Source of the DNA: Trichoplax sp. H2
Taxonomy: Eukaryota > Placozoa > Uniplacotomia > Trichoplacea
Direction: 5' to 3'
Length of the DNA: 64,000 bases
Assembly: GCA_003344405.1 (NCBI GenBank)
Contig: NOWV01000080.1
Coordinates: forward strand, 186,001-250,000
A program made the translations under genes and the position numbers. Below, piece by piece: positions 11,662 through 25,800 of this stretch. The notes under the pieces were generated by a model. That model had not been told where the DNA came from, did not search any database, and saw only the letters and a list, made by a program, of their open reading frames with translations. How positions within the stretch are numbered: position 1 is the first letter of the stretch; the number at the start of each line of letters is the position of its first letter.

Positions 11662-13806
11662 AAATAAAGATGCTGCAATGAGCATTTAAATACCATTAAA
11701 TTTGATTATTACTTCATTTCTATTTATATATACGCGCAGAAATCAATATTACGCCGGAAACACTTACTACTATACGAATATTGGTCGTCAATATCATTTC
11801 TACTAAGGGAAAAATCTACTCACTGTATTGTAACCAACCACGGTTGCTTTTAAATATAAATCAATTACATAATTTTATAACACGCCTACACTTATACAAC
11901 GTAAACAGATCATAACAGAGTAGGAATACAGTCAAATTAATGCAAGATATAGATCGCATAGCCCTGCAAGATATAAATGTATAATCGTGGTATAATAGCT
12001 ATAGTTTGATTCCAGTATTACAATTAAATGCTCTTGGTTCAGATTTTAAATTTCGAATTATTTATACAATATTTTAGATTATACTTCAATGCAATTCTTA
12101 TTAAAATCCAATAGATGGCCTGGTACTGTTACAGAGTTCTATTCAGTATAGTTGAAAAATGTCTATTCAGAGCTCTCATTTTCAGACAGTATGGTAATAT
12201 AACAAGAAGAAGAGCATTATTGACCCAACAATATCACTATAATAATAATATACAAGCATAATACTAACTAATATTCGATTTATGATTGACACACCTGTTG
12301 ATTTCTGATTCTTTGCATTAATTAAACTACAATTTCCAGCTGTAATCTCACGATAAGCCACTTCTTTACTGGCTATTGAAACTAATAAAGTAAAGCACCT
12401 ACTTAATGTAGAAGCAAGCTATTCTAATCATTCTTTCTCGATTAGAAACAAGTGTCTACTGCTTCCATATACTACAAAAGCAAATATAAATCGCCTACCA
12501 TGTTTAGAGTGGCACTTCACGAACCTAAATTACTAAATTTTCAAATTTTATCAGAGTTACCCAGTAATCTTCGCCATCTAAAAGCTTATGATTGCCGTTA
12601 TAGATATGACTGTAAAACCTATTTTGAAGATTAATGTTATCTAAATTATAGACAATATAATAAGTCTAGCGCAATTATCTACAATCAAACTAAACTGATG
12701 GCATCGTCCTTCCTAGCTGAATAATGCAAACTAACGATAATCAGTCTCCAAATCATCCTTCCTAAGAAGTATCTAGTCGTATTGCAATCTTTTCCTCTAT
12801 ACTAGATATTATTTAAAAAGTCCATATTATCTGTATTATCTCCATACTAGATATTATGTGCACTTTGAACTTTATGTAACTTTTACTGTACTACTTCAAT
12901 TCATTTAAAACAACATCACAGTTGCCACTGAAATTTTATTTCTTTATACATCTTTGTAATCCATTATGATCAGATTATGATGCAAGCAAAATATGTTATC
13001 TTACAGAACAGACATCATAATCTCAATTCAGTAATTAAAGCAAAACAGGCTTTGCTAATGCGATATTTAACAGTGTATTAATTATTATGCTCGTTCGATA
13101 GAGAAATAATTTATTACAAACATTTTAATTACAATACAATGACAGTCGAACGATTAAATACCTATATAAATTAAAAATTTAGCCAGTCAATATAAATAGT
13201 CGTAATTGTAGATACGATGCTTTATTGATTGAATCTTGATCAATCAGTCCTAGAAATAATCATTAATAAAATTTATAATTAAAATTTTTTTATTTTATGC
13301 TTCTGAGCCTGCAAATCAATTTTAGTTGCCGTAATCATCAGTTCCGTTGGGATAATGTAAGAGTCTTGTAACGAATCACTGCTTGTTTCACTAACATCTT
13401 TTCAGCATAATGAAAGAAATTGGGTAGAATTCATTAATTTATTGCAAGAAATACAAGTAGCATTAAAATTAGAAAGATTGATTTAAATGCATAGATTGCA
13501 ACTGATTGCCTTATGCGATGAACAAAACTATTTTTCCAGTACGATACGTCACCTACCAGTAAATTTAATTGTAGCTGAAATGTTAACCTACCTTGTACAT
13601 CATGTTTATTTTGCCTTCCTGCAATGCCAAATTCCTAATACCAGCACAAAAACAAATAGATTAATTAAATAGAAATTAAACATCATTACTTGTTAATTAA
13701 ATACCGCATATAAATTGTAATTTAATACTGTAATATGGTTAAGAGCTGCAAGATTATGCTTACTATTATTTAGTTATGATTTATAGGAGCATTAACGGCA
13801 CAAAAT
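11662..13806. other. Gene-free spacer downstream of the kinesin gene
   Basis: Two short plus-strand frames (12452-12634, 61 codons; 13487-13672, 62 codons) have no recognisable motif, no paralogue and no splice context, so I do not call them. A CTAGATATTAT block recurs at about 12802 and 12845. The rest is AT-rich without visible structure. Confidence 0.5.
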
Positions 13807-16800
13807 TTAACATACAATTTGATCCTGTTGCAATGGAGTTCCATTATGATTTGGAATATTGTCGGCAAGAATCACTTCAGAGCCAGAAAAATGATCTTGT
13901 TTTGGTTTCATCGTCTGATTAGATAGATGGCTTTTGCTATCATGATATGATTTATAAGAATCGTAATTAGATCTATTGGTGTCCGTATAAAGTACTTCGA
14001 CATCGCGATTACTATTCATTAATCTTCCATTTTTCAATTTTCTTTCTAATCGCCTCAACGTTGCTTTCTTATGGATCACTTGCAAAGAAGACTTTTCTTT
14101 CTCTTTATTACTAGGAACTGGTGTATTTCGCAAACTTGATGATTCTATATGCCTACTCCGCTTGTAATTGCGCGAAGCCTTGGACTGAGGAATATTTGAT
14201 GGACATTGATTTCGATCTATATAGCAAATTAAGGAATTACATATGATAAATCAACTAAAAAATTTTGTATACTTAGCCGAGACAGTACATATTAAATTTT
14301 GTTGCAAATAGAGCAGAAGTAATTTCTTATAGAAGGCCTTAGTTGTTTATCTAGCAAGACATACCTTGCTCATATAGGTCCTCATGATCAACCTGTGGTA
14401 TTGGTTCGCTAAAACAGTCAGCTGCTCCAATTGAATATTGATTGTAATCTTGGTATGGTTGATCATTCAGAATTCGCCTTAGAATGATATTAAAGCCTTT
14501 ATTTATATGATTTATATGATTTTCATACAATTATTCTTAATACAACGATTCATACTGTCTTGCAGCACCATTTCATGAAAATATCCAACTTCAATATACT
14601 TATCCATTTCTTTAGAGTGTAGGATATATATAGAAAGATATTTAATCTTAACAGGTACACACCTTATATTAATTTCTTTTGCTGATGGACTTGGTAGATT
14701 TAAATCTAGCTGATCTGTGTATAATTAAAGAAATAAGGAATATATCAATACATCTTAGACACGTATCATTGATTGAAAATTATATTAATACCATGATTAC
14801 CTAGATAGCTCTTAGTTTCTCTCATGACATTTACCTATTAAGAAGGAAAGGGGTCACATGAATGAACAACGAGAAAGACTTCTTTGTAAAACTATTTCTT
14901 AAAGAATAGACTATCCTTTTCAAATATGCTTTTTAAGCTATAATGTCGAATTCTATTTCAAAATTCATTTCGTTTATTAAATACCTGAAATAGAGCAACT
15001 TGACTAGAATTAGCTGGCAAAGTAAGTTGCTCCGAAGTTTGCTTATTACGCTCCTTAGATATTGCAACATCGCTAGTGGTTGAGATACCATGCTCTATTA
15101 ATTATCAAAGTGATGCATTAGCTAATAGTATTTTGAAGCCGTAATATTACACAATCATCACCATTTGAATACAAATAGGCAATTTTACTTATAACAATGA
15201 CGCTTATAAGTATTACTTTCTAAAACTTTTTGTTGTTGCTGAATACAAATAGGCAATTTTACTTATAACAATGACGCTTATAAGTATTACTTTCTAAAAC
15301 TTTTTGTTGTTGCTGAATACAAATAGGCAATTTTACTTATAACAATGACGCTTATAAGTATTACTTTCTAAAACTTTTTGTTGTTGCTGGAGCAATTTCA
15401 ATAAGAATTCTTTTTCTTTGCTAACTGTCAGGCTTTTATAACGTATAATAGCTGCAAATGTCCGATTTTCACTCTGTAGTTTTAAGTCTATAAATGATTA
15501 TCATATGTACCTGAGAAATCACCACAATTCAGCACTTATCGATTTTAAGGAACAAACTTCATAATATCAATCATGGCTATACTTTAAACTTACTGTCTAC
15601 TTCTCTGGAATGCATCTGACAAATTAACTGAAGCTCATCTCCATGATTACTATTTTGCACAGAAAATTTACGTATCACATGCTGTAGTTGATTGCTTTCC
15701 TGGTGATTATGACGAAGATGATTTTCTAACTCGGCTTTCTGCTCAATTTTTTGATGATAGTCACTTAATAAATCGCTAAGATTCTTCTTTAGAACTATTA
15801 GCGTGTTATGATTCCATTCAGAGTCATCACTGAATGAACGATCATCTTCTCTAGAATATATAAATACAATGTATCATGAAATTAATAGAGCATCTTTCTT
15901 TTATATAAATCAAATCAATTAAAAGGTTGCAAATAGTATTGAACATGCACCGAATTAGGTGATATATGAATTAGTCTCAAATCTGAATTTTAAACTAAGA
16001 TTAGGTTATTATAATTATCGCCGCACAGAATTTCCTGACTGTGTGATTTTCTTAGATTATTTAGCAATTTGTCATCATTTTCAACAATTCGTAGGGCAAT
16101 ATTTTATTTGATTATTAATTCATTTTTATAAGTGGTAGCGGTGTCTACAAAAAATAATAACTTAACAGTTGATTTAAAGTATTATGGTATCCTTGCTCTT
16201 ACTTTTCAATGGTTATGAGATATTCTCTTGATTTTAATACAGTATGAAAGAGTTTTTCCTCTATTTCTAAAACCTCTTGCCTAAGGAAAAATAATGTTAG
16301 CTTATTTTGCAATATAAATGATAATGTAATAAATGATTATCTGTAATATGTCAAGTAATTAATGATAAATATGAAAAGTGCGAACAAAAATTTCATCATA
16401 TCATTATTTTGTGCAATTTTAGATCTGAATAGAATTAAGTTTTCGAAGTAGTAGCTAAATAATGAAATAGGTCATGCACCTCATGGTCTTTTGTTCGTTC
16501 AAAGTATTAACCAGCTGTCTCTTTAGCCTTTCAAATTCCAACAACTTTCTGCTCTCTACCTGATTTGACCGTTTATCAGGTTGGTTTTCATCTCCTATAA
16601 AAAGGAAGATAATAGTTTAGAGAAACTAACATTCGATACTTAGCAATAATCTATTCATTTTGAAATTTAGTTTCTATAGCAACTAATATTATGGACGATT
16701 GTTCATCACTACAATACTTAGAATTTCTCTCAGGTATTATTGCACTATTTTTTAGATAAAAATAAAAAGGTAAAAGATTATGCTAATATTAATTATGTAT

Positions 16801-19800
16801 CTTTACCGGTTAAAAGTTTAAGTAGATACCTAAAGCTCTAAAACATTCTATCATAAGGTCATCTGTATTAGGGTGAAATACTTTCTCTTGCTTCTAATGA
16901 TAAGAGCACAGTATTCTAATTATGTTGAAAATAAGGAGCATTTAATCCTAAAGGAATGGTTTCCATAACAACGTTTGCAAATTCCAGTAATTAGAATTAC
17001 AACCAGTGTGTGAAAAAAATCTGCTGGTGGTCATCTGAATTGAAAATATGCTTCTTTGTTTTCTAATACTAAGTAGTCCTAATGACAGTAGATCGTGCAT
17101 GGAATAATGATCTATAACTTATTTCTGCATATAAATTCATAAATCAAATTTATAATACTTGCTTTATAAGGTATCATGAAGTATAACATACGTAGAAAGC
17201 AATAACAGTCGCTAAACATCCGAGTGAGTATGTCAATAGTTAAAGCAGCGGATACGTCATGATAAATAATTAATGATCAATATTTGTATTATTATAATAA
17301 CAAAATATTACAATATAAAGATATGAGTTTGAATCGACATGATTAAATTTTAAATTAATCGAGAATCTAAATATCCCCTAAATTGATTGCCAAATTAACT
17401 ACCTGATTGTATAAGAGGATGATCGGTCGATTCATAATCATGAAGTTTTGTCTCTAATCTAGTAATTTCTTGTCTTAAATCGTCAACAATTTGACCATAC
17501 TCTGCAATGTGTTGTGCGACATCGTATTTATTCGTCTTAGCACGAATTTGTATATTCTTGGCTCGGTGGGCGTAAACTAATGTATTTCTTGATTCTTCAA
17601 AATGTTGATCAGTCGGATTGATATTAGCAATCATTACAGTATGACAATTACCACCTAGTGAGTCCTAGAAAGTTATATATATTCTTTCAAATCAAGCTAA
17701 TAACATTATTTTTTAAATTATAGATACCAAATCAAATTCAATTATTTCCTGATTGATAAGATAACCTCAGGTGATTATCAGATTATTTTATCGTAATAAA
17801 AATCGCTGCTATCGAAAGAATTTTAAATTCAAAGTATAATAACTTTTATAATTTATACACACCAGATGTTCCTATTTCAATATGTTAATGCAAAATAATG
17901 ACAGTGTCAATCATATCTAAAATATTTCATTATATTTCTACTAATTGTTAAATCCCTTTTAAATTTTGCGATTAAGCGAATAAAAGCATTAGCCTGCCGA
18001 GAATCACTTTAAAAAATATTCGTATTATTGTAAAACGCGATTTTGCAAGTATACTTCTGTTTCATTTCAATACAAATAATCCAATATTTACTGTTACTGT
18101 AAATAGTTATAAATTTTAGCATCCAATTTAATAGTGTTATTGTTCAGAATGAAAGCAGTAATAGCAGATGGTGCTATCGAAGAATTGCAACTATTCTATT
18201 ACCTTGAGCAATCTTGTCAATTTACTGTCGCGATAATTAACATAATGTCCTCGATTTTCACCTATTTTCCCATTTCCAAAGAAAATGATTAATTAAAGTA
18301 AAAATTTAAAACAGCAAATGCTATGTTCAGTATCTTTTTTTTTCATAGCAAACTTACTTAGAGCATTGATGCAGTTGCCTAAAGCTAGTAGAGATCGATT
18401 AATATGAGCACCTTCCATTAACCTTTTACCACGATTCTATAAGAAAAGATTAAAAATGAAAGTAGAATTATTCTATTTTCCTTCGTGTTATAATCATATT
18501 CTCCTCCCTTCAATCTTTTACAGCATTCTCATCAATATACATATATGATAGAGCAGGAGATCATAGACTGACGAATTGACAAAATTTCTTAGTAGCACTG
18601 TAATATTAATACTCCTCAAGTGAGATATTATTAAATTTATTCGTATTATGATGAGAAAAGTTTACGTTTGTCATTTATAATGCGATATATTATTATGCAA
18701 AGTGAAATTCCCATAAGTTTTATTCGTATCGTAATAGCAACCCAGACCTTAATAGATTATAATTCAGTATTAAGTAGTATATCATCGATGGTAAGTGGAA
18801 TTAGTCAGCTACTATCATAGCTAAAGATTTATCAAATTCTAATTTACATGTTTAGATTTCACATTACAGAAAATCGCTTAGCTAGCATGTTTTCCGCTAT
18901 TATTGCAAGCATAAGCCTAGCTATAAATGATATTCATTCTACTTTAAATTAAGTCGATCACTAAAATAGAGGCTTCTATACCTTCTTAGTTTAATTAGGC
19001 ACCCTACTCTTTGATATGGTAAAATGATCGGCCGATTTACTAATTGCTTATCTAGGTTCGTTTTCGTAATGTAAGTTTTTAATATGATATTATAGGTACT
19101 AAGATTATAAAGGTGTGAATACTGCCATCTATGAAAATAAGTAAATTACTTTCCAGCAGATATCTATGATTTAATCTGTTATAGAAAGCGACTTATACAA
19201 GCATACTTTAGAATAAGCAGTTATAGCTAATTAAATATGCATTATTAAGTCAATGACATTATAAGCTATGGTAGCAAAGTACCGTAGCTGATGTCTCTTC
19301 CCTATATTAGCTTAGGACAAACATTAACCTACCGCTTCATGAATATTACCATTATTAATCTCTAATTAATTAGACATTACTAAACCATTACTCTATAAAC
19401 TGTGGTGGCAAAGTAGCTAATGTTTCTTCCCCTATACGATTTTAGATCGAAGATAACTGTAGACTTTATGAAAGTTACTGTTATTGATGGAAGTGATTTA
19501 AATAAAAATAGAACTATTTCGCTGTAAATAGAAGATTAGCAATTCTACCTGGGTATTGGCAGCGCGTTCGGAACCAGCCAAATCAATCATAAATAATTTA
19601 CCCACTTCCACTCTTTGTATTAGCTGTCGTAGTTTAGCCTCCTTTTCTACAGTTACTTGCAATACCGCGTGGGACCTTGAAGAAGTTTTATTGGCGGCTG
19701 TGGGTTCGCAGGTTCTTTCCTCATTGCCTTTCAGTAATAATTTCTTAACCTATTGCATGTATAGTATGAGTATGCTGCAAACTAATACATACCATTAAAA

Positions 19801-22800
19801 CTATTTTTGTGTACTATCCTTGGATCTTTATTCTTCTAAAGATCTGTAGGAATAGGAGTTCATAAATGACTAACTTACATCTCGTATAGAAGTTGTTTTA
19901 ACTTCTGTTATTCCAGTTACAACTGCATTGCCTTTAGAATCTTCACGAAGTTCTAAATAACCTGCAGCGGGATTCAAAAGATCTCGAATGGTTTCATTAT
20001 AAATCTGTAATGAAACCGCGTGGTCCAGTTAAGAATTTTCCAATTCAAATCCAATAAAATAACGTGAAACAAATTTATTTTAAGACATTCCTTCTCTTCA
20101 TCTCATTATTTCTTGGAGATTAGACTTACTTCGATATAAGACATTTTAACCCGATAATGCATTTCATTTTGGGTTATTTCCATTTGATGAAAGAGGTCTT
20201 GTAGAGTTAATATCATAATGCCAGGATTATCGTCCTTACCAACCATGGTATAAGTTTTACCAGCTCCAGTGGCTCCATAAGCAAAGACTGTAGCATTGAA
20301 TCCAGCCAAAACACTCTTTATCAAAGGCTTTGTAGTACCTAAGAAAACTTCTTTCTATATGATGAAAAATCAACAAAATGAATGAATGAAAGATGGCTGA
20401 AACTTGAAGTCTTAATATATAAAGACCCTTAATCAAAGCTGATACAAAATTTAATGATAATTAGTCTTAATACAGTACTAGAAAAGTGCTCTATAATGCT
20501 GTATATATTTAGGTATTTCCACCTTCGATCAAATCCAATTTATGAGATAAATTACAACCCCAGCTACCTTTATGTCAAGTTAAATAGCACATTAGTAAGA
20601 GAGTGGAACTATTTTTCTCGCTTATGTATTATTATGATCACATTTAAGTCGATAAAAAATGAATAAACAGATGATCAAAAATACCACGGTAATAATATTT
20701 TTATTACATAGAAACCAATCCTTTTCCATACCGGTACTTAGTTTAATTTCTATGATAGCAAATATCTCATTAATTGATTGACAATAAAGGGAATATCGTA
20801 CCTGTGTAGCTCCTTCATCGAATGTTGCATCATACATAAACTGTTTACTTCGAGATCTTTTCGTTTTACCAACGAAAATAGGATCAATATCATCATGAGG
20901 ATCATCGAGAGTAACAATCTGGTAATAGAAATTGACAATGAGCAGAAAGTCTATAAGATACCAATTGTAACTCATTGATAATATAATTTATGAAATGTAT
21001 TTCTTCAGTATAAGTAATTTACTAATCAGTAGACCAATTAGATGGCTATGCAAAGCGAATTAAAGAATGAGGCAAATTTGACTTACATTTCTATTTGCAA
21101 CATAGGCAATCTTTTTATTATCGTTCAACTTCTCCTTAATAGGTCGTAGCCTGACAGCCACCTAAAGATATTTCAAAATGAGAAAATTAGTTGTAGAGAT
21201 TTTACATTCAATCAAGCAATTCAACTGATGCAAGAGTTAAGAAGAAAGCTAAAGAAGGACATGACGTGCATAAAATCACATTGATCCTAGTAAACAACTT
21301 TTATTCAAACCTCTAAAGACTGAGCGAAAAGTAAAATACATTTCTCCATATTTTAGGTCAAATTGATCTTAATTAAATATTATTAGAGTGATACCTTCAA
21401 GGAATAAATTTATAACGCAAAATTTTTCCTAGAAGTAAAATGTATTTAGACATTTAAGATCGCATCTAGTTCAATTATAGAAATAAAATCCTTTCAATAC
21501 ACTATAGTATTATGGTAATTGCCAATAAAGTAAAAAGATATCTAAGTAAACTGCTTTTACTATCAGGAAAATCATCGTTTTGAATTTAAAGAAGACCTAT
21601 AGTGTCTTCTCACTGCCGATGAAAGCAGTTCCTATGTTGCTAGCAATATCACCCCATGGACTACTAAAGGGGAAGATTTTAGTAGCCCATGAGTAGACGT
21701 AATAACCTTCCAAAATAATCCGAATTTTATACTGAAGCAGAATATTTATCATTTTCATTTCTTATTTGGTTCATTTTTAAAGAGTTAATGCAGATAGAGT
21801 TAGTCAGGGTCCACCACTAGTCGGCGCTATACGCTTATAGGATAATCTAAATCTTATATAGAGCAGATTATTTATCGTTTTCATTTCTCTTGGTTTGTTT
21901 TTAATACAGATAGAGTCTGTCATGGTCTACCATTAGTAGATGTAACATGCTTGTATTGGAACTTAATCGAGGCAGAGCACATATTTATCGTTTATATTTC
22001 TCTCAGTTCGTTTCAATATTGATAGAATTAGCTATATTCTATCGCTACAAATTAGATAGAAAAAAAAACTGAATTAGAGGCAATCTAAGTGAAAAATAAA
22101 GACGTGAGATGGCTCAACATAGCTAGACTAGTCATCAAATGCTAGGCTTTCGTGTCGATATTTGATTATCAACAGAATATTGTTTGCATAGTGTCTAAGG
22201 AAAGTCAGAGTTGCATCTGCTTATCCATGCCCACTACTGTTATCGATTAAGCAGCAGTTACTGATAGTTTGATTATTAGTGTATCAGCGTGCCTGCTATG
22301 GCATCGAATTTACTGGAACTTTTTAGGCCTTATTTACAGTGCATGAGACCTGTCAATGAGGAAATAACCGTCAAGAACTGAGAAAGAAAAGGATTATACT
22401 AGCTTAGCCTCGACCAATATCAGCATATTCTGTCAAATGAGTAACTACTATTGAATCAACAGTAGCAATCTAACACTACAGTATTAAGGCTAGTAATCTC
22501 ATCCATCCATAGCGAAACAGTAAAACGGCTCTTTAATCCCTATTTTAAACCAATATTGCTACGTCATGAGGATTTGCTGCAGTCCATTTTAGCGCTAAGT
22601 AACAAAGGCAATCTACTTGGCAAGTCTATTATGGTCAAAATTCAATAAAATACAGATTAGGTTGGTCTATGAAACTTAAGTAACGATAGTAAGTTGAATA
22701 ATAAAACGGTTAGCATGAGCTTTTCCATCGCTTTTGCAGCTAAACATTGATACACGATAATTAGGGATGCTGATATGTCTAATGTTTTATGAATTTTTAG

Positions 22801-25800
22801 GAATGGTGAATGATCAAACTAAAAGAAAAATGGAAAATTTTAAATTCCAAATTGAATAGTATCGGCTCCCTTACTTAGATATTTCCTGCATAAATTGAAT
22901 TAAGAATTTAACAAGGGATTGTGAAAAAAATTGGGCGTTTTCAATGACCATCTATCTCTTGTCTAATACTGGAGATGATAAATAGGAAAATTCCGAAGTT
23001 TTGATCATTTAAACTTAGATATACTGTAGATGCTATTATAAATCATTTCTCTCTTTGGATTAAATACATTCATAGGCCATCTATTAATTTAGGCTAAAGA
23101 AAAGCACCGGTATCATTAAACCCATTTTATTAAAATATAAATTTAGGTGTTAATGTAAGCGTATTCCTAGTAATGTTGTTATTACACTCGCTGATGTAAA
23201 TCCATTCCAGGAATTAAGTACTATTAACTTAATCTAATAAAAAAAGCTGGTATTATCATTGCCCATTTTATTAGAACAGAATTCTCGGCATCAAGTTATT
23301 AATAATATATTCGTTATTACACTAGCTGAAATAGATCAATTCCAGGAATTTAGTAGCTTCGATTCCAATACTAATTTTTAATCTTTTAAATAATCAGCTT
23401 AGAATTGTATTCATTCAATAACGATAGAAATCAAATTTTAAATATCGGATAGCGTAACCAAATCATTTCTAAGTAGTCAGCAGTGATTTCAGGGAATTTC
23501 AGACAAGAAGGAAAACTTTTCAACTACAAACTAGGGGACAAGAATTTCAAGTATTGGATAGCCTAGAATAAGATGTTGCTTTGCAGATATTCAATTTAAT
23601 ATTACTTAATGTGCCCTTTCCAATTTCTCCCTGAATAAAAATCGAAGCAGTCGGGTAGAAGAGTCGCCTGAGAAAATTTCTTAGATGTCGATTAGTATGC
23701 ATGATAGTGAAAGATTGTTCAGTCAAATATGGCAATGATTGCCTTTTCGCTATCACTAATGAATCAGTACATTATCCAATTCAATAAAATAAAATGCAGC
23801 ACACGATCATTACTATATACTGAACATTTCAACTTGATGAACTACCGTCATCATTCCGTTAATAAAGTATTCGTTTTCGTTGAATATATTACAATGAGAT
23901 AATTAAACTGATCTATTCTAAAATTTATTTCTCTTCAGTTAATGATGCGTGACATTACTGGAATGTTAATGGCTATTTGATGCCAAATAGAAATTTTCAC
24001 AAGAATTGAATACTGATGCATTATTCGGCTTCGTAATTGGTGTAAAGGAACGAAAGCAACAATCTTACTCCTACGCTCTCTGTTAATTAACATGCTCGTA
24101 TAGAAAGACCTATTTTTCATTTTTATTTGACTAGTCTTTTACCAATGTAAGCAACAACCTTCATCCTATTATCAATGTACAAATATATTTTATCATTGAT
24201 GGTATACAAAGTAGACATAAGAAAAATTGATCGACAAATTGTTTCCTTTAAGTCAAGCATAAATGTCTCTTAAATAAAGTTTTAGTCTAGAAATATCTCA
24301 ATCTTTTTCCCTTGTTAACGTTAGCTTCAATAATAGCCTATTCACAATTTACGTTTCCAAACTTACTAACTTGATCAGTTAATTAAATAGGAATGAGCTC
24401 TTCACCTATTTGCAATGAAAACAAGGGAAAACAGCACAGCTGTTTCTTAATTTAAACGGTAACGCTAGAGATATCCCAGACATCCACCGAAGTTAAAGAT
24501 ATTTTCGATTTTAATACTATAAGTGTTATTATGTTCTCGTAATTTATATTTTTTTATCCATTAAATCGATCGATTGATTCTATTGGAAGAACTTATTTAT
24601 AAGAAAAGAATAATTCAAAATTCGGACTTTAGAATTAAAAGTCTATACTACTCAGAGATGGATGTAGTAGAGTAAAAACATACCACATCCATCATTAAGA
24701 TAAAATGGATATTGACCTAGATAGGGGTCTTGAATCTGTCTCTGCAAATAGAGTTATATCAATGCCTTACCCTTATACAGTTATCATTATTGGGCAGGTG
24801 TGCTTATACTGATAGCAAGTCTTAAATGATTTTTTAATTTGCTTTGCATTAATGATGATACGTGTATTGATATTATTCATTGGGTAAACCGGTTTATCAT
24901 GAACGAATAATCTTGGTCTACGAAAACGATTACTAAGCGGAATCTGAAAATAAAGAGCAAATTAAATCAACATTATCGCAATTTTAAGCTAATTTTTACG
25001 ACTAGATTACTGTATTAGTTAATGATCTTGCCTAATTCTTGAAAGGAGCAAAATATTTATTTGAACACGTTAAAATAGTTGAAATGTATTTAGCTGCAAT
25101 ACCTGCTAAGATGGAAGAATTCAAGTTTCCTCTTAACATAGAATGAAAAGTAACATGGCTATTGCTTCTAGCAGTATATCTTTAAGCTGGAAATGAGTTA
25201 GTACCAATTAATTCAAAAAGAAAACCACTATTTAATCCGTTTCATAGTATTGGTCTTTTCATTAGCTATTCTATGCTTATTAAAGACGTAAGATTGAGTA
25301 GAAATGAATGCTGATTCGCTGTCTGAAGTAATATGAATTATAGTCTTCTATGTAAGTTAAGCCAGCACTATCACAATTTATAGCTAATCTCTACAACTAG
25401 ATTACTGCATTCACGATCTTGCCTAAATCGTCAAGGAAATAAACATTTATTTTAATGCGTTAAAATTCCTGGGCCGTATTTAGTCTGCGTTGCCGGGCTA
25501 AGAAGAAATAATCATTTTTTTTCTCTTTACTTAGAAAGGATAATGACGTCGCTATTGCTTCTAATAGCCCATCTTTGAACTGAGAATGGGTTAATAACAA
25601 CTATTCAAGAGAGAAAACGGATATTTGATATGTTTCGTAGCATTGATCTCTTGGTAAACATTTATATGCTTATGTAACACGCTGGATCAAGTGAAAAACG
25701 AATACAATTCGCTGTCTAAAAGTAATATGGCTTGTGGCCTGCTGATGTACATATGAGAAGCATGACAACAACAATTTTCATAGTAATGAAAATCATGTAG

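Noticed and set aside
12452-12634. Short plus frame with an LPSNLRHLKAY phrase resembling a leucine-rich repeat
   Set aside because: Only one partial motif, no neighbouring repeat and no splice partner.
24720-24950. Minus-strand open stretch with a good acceptor inside kinesin intron 1
   Set aside because: The spliced first exon (26901-26969) joins the VAVRLRP exon perfectly in phase, so this piece is not needed; kept only as a possible alternative exon.
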